From Pleurotus djamor (taxonomy: Eukaryota > Basidiomycota > Agaricomycetes > Agaricales > Pleurotaceae): a stretch of DNA of 64,000 nt. Where the stretch lies: contig JAPEVF010000003.1 of the NCBI GenBank assembly GCA_029747585.1, forward strand, positions 186,001-250,000, given 5' to 3'. Position 1 is the first letter of the stretch; the number at the start of each line of letters is the position of its first letter. Shown here piece after piece: positions 57,173 to 64,000 of the stretch. The notes beneath the pieces are model-generated. The model made no database searches and was not told where the DNA came from. It saw nothing but the letters and a program-made list of their open reading frames with translations. A program made the translations under genes and the position numbers.

Positions 57173-58687
57173 ATGTTCCAACAGTCTCCCTCTCTCAATC
57201 TCGCCCCTGGGACACCCTCCTCCATCAATGATCTGCCATTTGAAATACTCTCGTGGATCCTCCAGCTGGGCATGGAGGCGACCCCCTCCTACGAACTGCA
57301 CCAATACATTGCACGCGTTTCTTCCGTATCCCGATATTGGCGTGATGTCGCGACTCAGACTACCGACCTCTGGACCATCTTAGACCCTAAACAACCGTTA
57401 CCAGTGCTCAACACCTACATTCATCGTTCTGGTCAAGCCCCCCTCATCCTCGCCACCTACCACGACGCCGTACTGGATGAGTTGGTGGTGCTTCCTGTTG
57501 ACCGCGCCAACGCTATTCTTGCTCATGCCTCGCGTATCATCGACCTCGACCTGGCTATGAAGAGAGCTGACTATCCTGCCATCGTCTCTTCGCTTTCTCA
57601 ACTCAGCAACTTGGCTGAATCACTTTCCCTCTCCCTTGTCGAGGGTGACGATGACATCACTACCGGTGACGATGAGGAAGAAGAAGAAGAGGCCTACTCT
57701 CCACCTGTTCTTCCAGGAAATATCTTTGGCGGCAACCAGCCTCATAATTTCTGCGAGCTCTCCCTCAGTGGTTGTAGGATTGACTGGACTTCGCCGCTCC
57801 TTCACCATCTAGTTAAGCTCTGTCTTGATAGCCAAGTTCAACCTACCTGGCAAACCCTCTACGATGTCCTTAGTCAACAAACCGAACTGGAAATCCTTAG
57901 GCTTGACGGCTGCCTCCCACTCCCGGATCCAACATCAGGTGATCTCATTCCCTGTATCCCTACCCTCTCGGAGTTGACCATAATCGACGACTACGACAAC
58001 TGTCTCTGGTTCCTACGGCACATGAAGGTCCAGGTTTCCTACCTCTACGTTGATTGTGACGCCATGGGGGCTAATTCGGGGCATGAACTTATGTCGACAT
58101 GCATTGAGATTCTACAGGACACTTGCTCTGGTAATCCCCTCACCGACCTCGAAATAATCACCGAAACTATCGATGGGGTGAATCTCAGACTTGCTGGACA
58201 CCAAAGGAACCCTGACTCAGGCGATGTGACAAAATTCGACATTGCGTTCATATACGAAGCTGGCACGCCCTTGCACCAACACATCACCCAACTGCTCCAA
58301 GTCATTACCACTAACAAGATCGCGAAAATCATCTCCTTGGAATGCGACTTTCACCCGGGATCCTCACTTTCTTTTTGGTTGGCTGTGCACGAAGCTGTTT
58401 TCATGCCCGACCTCGTTGAGCTGAAGCTCATGTCGACATCGGCTTTGACCACTTACATGGATGCTTGCTTGGTTATGATGAAGCGATATCAAGACTGGAC
58501 TGGTACAGTCTCTTCACTACGCCCGCTCCCCCAAGCCCAGCAGGTGTTCGCCGAGTGGGGATGTTTACCTTCCTGTTATCATTCGATCTGCACGGATGTA
58601 TCGCGCCTCGCTGCTATCCCTGCTCAGCCGCTTGTTCCGGACGATTTTGACATGTCGAAGGAGTTTGAGGATATAAGTCTAGTTTAG
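57173..58687 (+). CDS. F-box protein with long variable C-terminus (copy 1)
   Basis: Intronless, 504 residues. The open frame starts upstream at 57101, but a TATA element at 57119 makes the ATG at 57173 (MFQQSPSLNLAPGTPSSIND) the likely start. F-box: INDLPFEILSWILQLGM, then IARVSSVSRYWRDVATQTTD and LWTILD. The rest is Leu-rich with irregular repeats (LSLSGCRIDWTSPLLHHL; LRLDGCLPLPDPTSGDLIPC), as in the expanded mushroom F-box families that recruit Skp1 and Cul1 for ubiquitin transfer. A paralogue with the same layout lies at 62456-63938 in the opposite direction. Confidence 0.85.
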   Translation: MFQQSPSLNLAPGTPSSINDLPFEILSWILQLGMEATPSYELHQYIARVSSVSRYWRDVATQTTDLWTILDPKQPLPVLNTYIHRSGQAPLILATYHDAVLDELVVLPVDRANAILAHASRIIDLDLAMKRADYPAIVSSLSQLSNLAESLSLSLVEGDDDITTGDDEEEEEEAYSPPVLPGNIFGGNQPHNFCELSLSGCRIDWTSPLLHHLVKLCLDSQVQPTWQTLYDVLSQQTELEILRLDGCLPLPDPTSGDLIPCIPTLSELTIIDDYDNCLWFLRHMKVQVSYLYVDCDAMGANSGHELMSTCIEILQDTCSGNPLTDLEIITETIDGVNLRLAGHQRNPDSGDVTKFDIAFIYEAGTPLHQHITQLLQVITTNKIAKIISLECDFHPGSSLSFWLAVHEAVFMPDLVELKLMSTSALTTYMDACLVMMKRYQDWTGTVSSLRPLPQAQQVFAEWGCLPSCYHSICTDVSRLAAIPAQPLVPDDFDMSKEFEDISLV

Positions 58688-59007
58688 AATCGCCATCTCC
58701 TGTACAGGTATCACTCGACATTGTGTAATATCGCTCTGTTCATACTTCAGTTTGTTCAACTTGCTTGGCCGTTACCATTTCGTGTTGTAGATTTATAAAC
58801 ATTGTTATTGATCATATCATGTCACATTATTGTGAGTTTGATGTGCCCAGCAACATCCACTGAAATGGAATATCTCGAAGGGCTTCCGAGCGTGGACTAC
58901 CGTCTGCGACGGGGTGAGAACTAGTATGATTACTACTATAACAAAGAAACTAATCCAATAATGTAATACAAAACGGCTCATTAGACATTTCTTCAAGTAG
59001 AAACGGC
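58688..59007. other. Intergenic between convergent genes
   Basis: AT-richer 0.3 kb between two stop codons; it probably holds both 3' ends. Nothing else seen. Confidence 0.5.
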
Positions 59008-60821
59008 TCAAACCCTACACGTCAACGTGCCACCAACCATCGCAATCGTCGCACCCAAACACCACCCCAACTCCGTCCCATCTATCTTCTTCCCTATCGT
59101 CACCTCCCTCTCATCACCAAACTCATACCCCAAACGTAGGAGCGCGTGCATAAACGTCAAGTCCAAACACCACTCTGGACGACCTTCCAGTTCCTCGATA
59201 AGGTCGGGGTTGCCGCCCCAGTTGGCTTCCCACGTAGGTTTGCCTTGACAGACATCGCGGGCAAGGGTCGCGAGGGTTGACACGGTGATACGCGAGCGGG
59301 AGAGTGTGTCTTCGGGGAGGAGCGGCGAGAGACGGTCGAAAAAGTAGGACAGGAGGAGGACCTTGCCGGAAGGGAAGCTGTCCAGCAATGAAGGCTGGTA
59401 AACTCCGTCGAATGAGCAAGGTTTGACCTCACAGATACTAAGAGGGAACGGGGGTTAGTACACCAAGCAACATGTCAGGGTTTAAAAGAGCACATACGCG
59501 TCTTTAGCCATGACGAGTTCAATGATTCTGTTGCAAGCTTCAAAGCTGCCAACATCCTCGCCGACCATGGTGACACTCTTGCTGACTCCAGTGACCTTGT
59601 CTTCGATGTCCACAACCCTCTTCGCCCCCTTCGCAATGCACGGGTTTCCAACGAACTTCTTCGCATCACCACCCGCGGTTGTTCTGAGGGTAGCCATGAA
59701 ATCTACCAATTGATGAACATGCTTTCGAGCTCGCATGAGACCATAGCCCAGATACGAATGTTGATAGAGAACGTGTGTCTTCCCACCGAATGTTAAGTCG
59801 TATTTGTGTTCGCCTTCAACCAGTGATGAATCCGGCTTTGAGAACTTGGGCTCGAAGACAATTTGCGTGGAAGCACCGCCGAGGTCAAGGACAGCATATG
59901 TCGGCGTGTCTGCAGGGGTGCTTGCGCGTATCGTATCCAGCAGGTAGTTGGCCGTAATCCATGCGTACACGCCCTCGTCTTTTCCGTCCATCACCACAAC
60001 GCCATCCTTCTCTGGCAGGACGAAAGGATACCTTGCATGAATTCTCGCCTTCACCGCGTCCAAAATCGCTGCGCTCTCCGATACACCAAGCAACCTCAAA
60101 CCCGCCGTAGCCTTGACAGCCACTGGTGTGCACCTCCTCAAATCCTCCGGAACAACCCTCATCGCCTCATCCATCAACCCATCCAAACTGGCCGCAGCCT
60201 TCTCAGGCTCCCCAGAATACGCTGACAGTCCGGGTTGTGTCATTTTGAAGGTTTCATATTCGAATGCGGCGGATGGGCCGCAGTTATTGAATTTGTATAT
60301 GTGGATGCGTGAACCTGTGGAACCAGCATCGATCATGAGGGCGTATTGGACGAGGTGGGCATTGGGGTCGTGGGGTGATGTGCAGTAGACGGTTTTGGCG
60401 GGGTCTNGGGTCTGTTTCGTACGACGTGGGGTGCACATCGGTTTGGGCATGCGAGGGTTTCTCGTGCAAGGGCGGTGTCTCCACTGTGGGTGGTCTGGGT
60501 GGAGGTGGTGTCGGTGTTGTGGGTGGCTGGGGCGCGTTAGGGATCTCCAGGTCATCGTCCAGAATAACGCTCTCCACTACAATCCTCCTTGAGCATCCTG
60601 CACCTCTCTAAACGACGGAAACACTCACCCGGAGCCTCCTTGTTCTTCCAATTTATCAAATTCTTGGGTTCCCTCGGTCCAAAGAAATACACAAGTCCAA
60701 TGAGAACGACGGCAGCAATGGCGAACTTTTTCCAAGCAAATCTCGCTCGACCTGTCCTGCTCGGTCCCATCCCGCCTTCGAGTCTCTCGTAGTTCGTACT
60801 ACGCGGTGAGAGAATCGCCAT
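59008..60821 (-). CDS. Golgi guanosine diphosphatase (GDA1/CD39 family)
   Basis: Type II membrane protein. ATG at 60821: MAILSPRSTNYERLEGGMGP, then one membrane span (WKKFAIAAVVLIGLVYFFG), a Pro-rich stalk and the catalytic domain. All apyrase-conserved regions are visible: ALMIDAGSTGSRIHIYKF (ACR1), VAVKATAGLRLLG (ACR2), GKDEGVYAWITANYLL (ACR3), YAVLDLGGASTQIVFEP (ACR4) and CLDLTFMHALLRLGYEF (ACR5). The last exon ends at 59008-59010 with LTCRV. In yeast Gda1 converts GDP, left after mannosylation, to GMP, which lets GDP-mannose enter the Golgi. An N at 60407 lies in the Pro-rich stalk region. An in-frame upstream ATG at 60980 is possible. Confidence 0.92.
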
Positions 60822-62455
60822 TTTCGTGAGTCGTGAGCGTAACGAAGTTGAAATGTGAGCCTGGGATGACGTGGAGGCGGATGAAGTGGCGGAGGCAGAC
60901 TTGGAGGAGGGTCCAGGCGGTGGTCGTGGCTTGCTCGAGCTTGAAATACGATTTATGAAGGAATTTCCACCATTCACCATGAACGTTGCAGACAAAGAGA
61001 ATCACATCGCGAACCCGCATCAAACTGCGTGTTCGCACAGTAATTGTATACCCTTATGGCATGGGCCAGAGTCAGAGCGTACAGATCGGGCTAATTATTC
61101 AACGACTAGTTCAGTGGCAAGACCACCATCGCAATGATGCCAACGGTGAGCAGAAGATGTGCACTGTGCAGGGACAAAGGTCATCAAAGGAGGTGAGCAC
61201 CAGGGCCTCAAAATGTGGGATCATTACTGGAATTTCTGAGTCCTAACCGTCAACTTTCAAGGCTATTGTAGGACATTTGGAAACTACCAAGTATCTTTAT
61301 CAGTGTCATTTTTACTGGCTGGGCTCTGATCCTGTACCAGTCACTGCAGGGCTTTTATCCAACCAGACATTTTCGTGCAATGTGATACATAGTACTGCCA
61401 ACCAGTGTGGTCGTTAATTCGCGATTCCTCTCCTAGCCCTCACGGCGGAATCAAAGATAACCAGGCCGTGTCAACTAGTTGAACTACCTCCATGGCAGCT
61501 CCAACTAGGTCCAGGGCGAACACCAAAGTTCCTGAATCGTCTCCTGTTTGGCCCCTTTCTGATCTTGACTTGGGGCAAGGTCGCTGCGTAGTCGTAGCAC
61601 GGCGCGGTCCTATTCCTACGCCAGTCTCCCATGATTAGTGATCCCCCTCAAAGTGCCTTCTCATGTAAATCTGCTGGACTAGAGAGCTATCAACTAAAGA
61701 GTTGATTGTGATATCATCGTTGACCATTGCTAAGTAGAAGACCCCGACGCGACGTTCCGAGACCCGTCGGAGGTTGCACAGTGGACACCTCCCTCTGTGA
61801 GTTGGTGTCGCCAACTTTCACACCATATGGTGGCTGCCAAGCGAGCGCATCGTCTCTGTCTTTGAGATGTGTTCTACTTTCATTTACTGTCACGAGAAAG
61901 TATCTGTAAGTCGCTTGCGGGTCGACTACTATGGTCGTAAGGTCAATACCTATGGAGGGACTTCAGATGCGGCCAGTAAGCTCAGAAAGCGAAGCTGAAA
62001 CGAACAAATATGTCAGACACGCCCTTTGTCGTTACTTCGCTCTGGTCGAGGATAACCTCTGGGAAATCGGCTCTTTGACGATTTCAAAGGTGGATACTAA
62101 TTTACCTATTACTACCCTCAAGAGCATCACTGAAAAGTACGACGGAGGGTCGTTTAATCTTCACAGTGGGTTTCATCGTCAGACTCCCCGAGTCATCGAA
62201 GCGGCCGTGTTTGAAAGTCTGGGCTACGACATTTCGGCCCACAAACACATTGAAGGGCACCTTGGTAAAGCTCCTTTGCGATGCCAAACGTGTCTTTTCT
62301 GTACATTCTTGGAACGGTAGACCATTTCGACAACATGATATGATAATTGCAACGTATGTAGAGTACAACACAAAAAAGGGTAACGACAGACTATGGTTGA
62401 TGAACGGTGACAAATTCCAGCCTACGGGCCGGGCCTCAGCCTATATCTTGCTCTC
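60822..62455. other. Intergenic, 1.6 kb, with one unassigned ORF
   Basis: A plus-strand ORF at 61931-62320 (129 codons, MVVRSIPMEGLQMRPVSSES, later GYDISAHKHIEGHLGKAPLR and a CQTCLFC cysteine pair) may be a real small gene or exon, but I recognise no family and its frame has no support from context. The rest shows nothing. Confidence 0.35.
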
Positions 62456-63938
62456 CTACATATCAGAATCGACTTCCATATCCGATACGAGTTGCCTCCA
62501 AGGGATATTAGCGTTGCGCACAAATTCCTCGAGTTCCTTAGGATCATGGGGAAACCCTGCCCAGTCGGCGAAAACTTGCTGGACTTGAGGGAAGGGGCGT
62601 CGCGGTAAGACGGTACCACTTTTCTGGAAAAGCATCAACAAGAACGAGCAAGCTTCCAAGTAGGTGGTCAGAGCCACCGCCGACTTGAGTTTCAGATGAA
62701 TGAGATGAGGCATGAGACCATAATCAGCGTTCAGCCAGAACCCAGCTATCATTCCGAGGTGGAAGTCGCATTCCAAGGATCTGACTCTCGCTATCTTGTC
62801 ACCGGCGATGACGGGAAGGAGTCGGTCAATGTGTGCTTGTAGAGGTGCGTACGCGTCGTACTCAAAAGTGACGCTGAAGCTGGTCGCATCGATTGAGTTA
62901 GGATTTCTCTGGCGTCCGACGAGTTGGATGAGACTATTCGAGGCCGAAGATTCAGTGCGTATTTCGAGGTCGCTGATAGGATCGTCGTCGCAATTCTCTT
63001 GTAGAAGGTTTGCACATCTGGTGATGAGCTCATGCCCGGAACCATGCGCCATGGTATGACAGGCAGCGGAGATATAGGCGACCTGATCCTGGATATGCTG
63101 GAGGAACGAGAGGCAGGTGATGTAGGCGTCGGAGATGATCAACTCCGTGAGAGTAGGGATACAGGGGAAGAGATGATCAAATGCTGGATCCGGGAAGGGG
63201 AGGCAGCCATCGAGTTGAAGAGTCTGTAAGTAGAACTGTTGGCTAAGAACCTCATAGAGAACTGGCCAGGTCGGACGAGTCTGGGAATCAAGGCGAAGTG
63301 TCACTAAACGGTGGAGGAGTGGTGATGCCCACTCAATCCTACAACCACGGAGAGAGAGTTTGTAGAGATATTGAGGTCTTTGCCCTCCAAAGATATTACC
63401 AGGAAGAACTGGCGTGTTGGCTTCCTCATCATCAGTAGTGATAGCTTCGTCGTCTTCCACAAGGGAGAGGACCAGTGATTCAGCTGAGTTGCTGAGTTGG
63501 GAAAGCGAATGGACGACGGTGGGGTAGTCTGTCTTCTTCAGCGTGAGGTCAAGGTCGACGATGCGTGGTGCATGGGCAAGGAGAGCGTTGGCGCGGTCAA
63601 CAGGAAGCACCACCTGTTCATCCGCTTTGGCTTTGTGGTAGGTGGCGAAGGTGAGGGGTTGATTAAGAGAACGGTGAATATAAGTGTCCAGCACTGGTAT
63701 TGGTTGTTTAGAGTCTAGGATGCTCCAGAGGTCAGCCATCCCGGTCGCAACATCACGCCAAAAGCGAGAAACAGAAGAAACGCGTGCGATGTATTGGTGC
63801 ACTTCGGGGGTNGGGGGTCGCGTCCATGCCGAACTGGAGGATCAATGAAAGAGTTTCGACGGGTATAGCATCGATGAAGGAGGGTGATGGTGTCCTGGGG
63901 GCGAGATTGTGAAGGAGGGACTGTTGCTGTTGGGACAT
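62456..63938 (-). CDS. F-box protein with long variable C-terminus (copy 2)
   Basis: ATG at 63938 (MSQQQQSLLHNLAPRTPSPS). F-box: FIDAIPVETLSLILQFGMDA, then HQYIARVSSVSRFWRDVATG. The downstream part follows copy 1 at 57173 block by block: PVLDTYIHRSLNQPLTF, VLPVDRANALLAHAPRIVDL and LSLRGCRIEWASPLLHRLVT. An N at 63813 breaks the frame between ATP and PEVHQY; counting it as an extra base keeps the reading open, as at 14021. The stop is at 62456-62458 after DSDM. The window ends 62 bases upstream of the start. Confidence 0.85.
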
Positions 63939-64000
63939 CCTGATGGAGAAAACGTCTATGATGATGTGCTGAAGGAGAGAAAAGTGAAATTGCAAGAATA

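Noticed and set aside
1..64000. CRISPR arrays, plasmid or phage genes, or a large transposon
   Set aside because: No evenly spaced direct repeats, no integrase, transposase or reverse-transcriptase motifs and no long terminal repeats were seen.

Overview
This window looks like nuclear DNA of a mushroom-forming basidiomycete (Agaricomycotina). Genes are compact and broken by many short introns of about 45-70 bases with GT..AG ends, GC content is near 50%, and there are basidiomycete-typical families: 7TM orphan receptor-like proteins, F-box genes with divergent repeats, HGD-type kinase-like proteins, small secreted proteins and ricin-B-fold lectins. I see no operons, CRISPR array, plasmid or phage genes. 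Protein evidence comes from joining exons by eye, so outer ends are more reliable than internal splice sites. Single N characters are scattered through the window, and 50386-50818 is an assembly gap.

Layout. 0.2-4.0 kb: secreted type-B carboxylesterase and AN1 zinc-finger protein (minus). 5.0-6.2 kb: secreted lectin built from two tandem copies of one domain. 7-9.5 kb: WD40-cyclophilin spliceosomal protein (PPWD1 type), divergent from a plasma-membrane Na+/H+ antiporter (9.7-12 kb). 12.5-15 kb: PIF1-type helicase with a serine-rich insertion. 15.4-24 kb: small basic protein with a beta-alternating tail, secreted protein, short-chain dehydrogenase, 7TM protein and two conserved unknowns. 23.9-26.1 kb: gene-poor. 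26.1-29.5 kb: Bzz1-like F-BAR/C1/SH3 protein. 29.5-31.8 kb: gene-poor. 31.8-37.4 kb: four secreted or cell-wall genes in one direction (double-psi barrel, M43 metalloprotease, two Kre9/Knh1-domain proteins, one GPI-anchored). 38.2 kb: second beta-alternating-tail protein. 38.7-41.9 kb: second carboxylesterase and a collapsed third copy. 42.2-46.2 kb: kinase-like gene between an intact and a broken copy of one small membrane-protein gene. 46.5-50.3 kb: NDP-kinase-like repeat protein and mitochondrial TAM41. 51.9-53.5 kb: GCN4/Cpc1-type bZIP factor. 54.4-56.2 kb: divergent pair of small I9-inhibitor-like proteins. 57.2-64 kb: two paralogous F-box proteins in opposite orientation around a Golgi GDPase (GDA1).

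How genes relate. Housekeeping genes (PPWD1, NHA, PIF1, BZZ1, TAM41, GCN4, GDA1) alternate with lineage-specific genes that have duplicated locally: carboxylesterase (3 copies, one dead), small membrane gene (2, one dead), beta-tail protein (2), Kre9-like (2), I9-like (2), F-box (2) and an internal lectin duplication. The most unusual items are the beta-alternating-tail family, the NDP-kinase fold that has lost its catalytic histidine and carries a repeated proline/arginine motif, the divergent I9-like pair, and the kinase-like/membrane-gene duplication.
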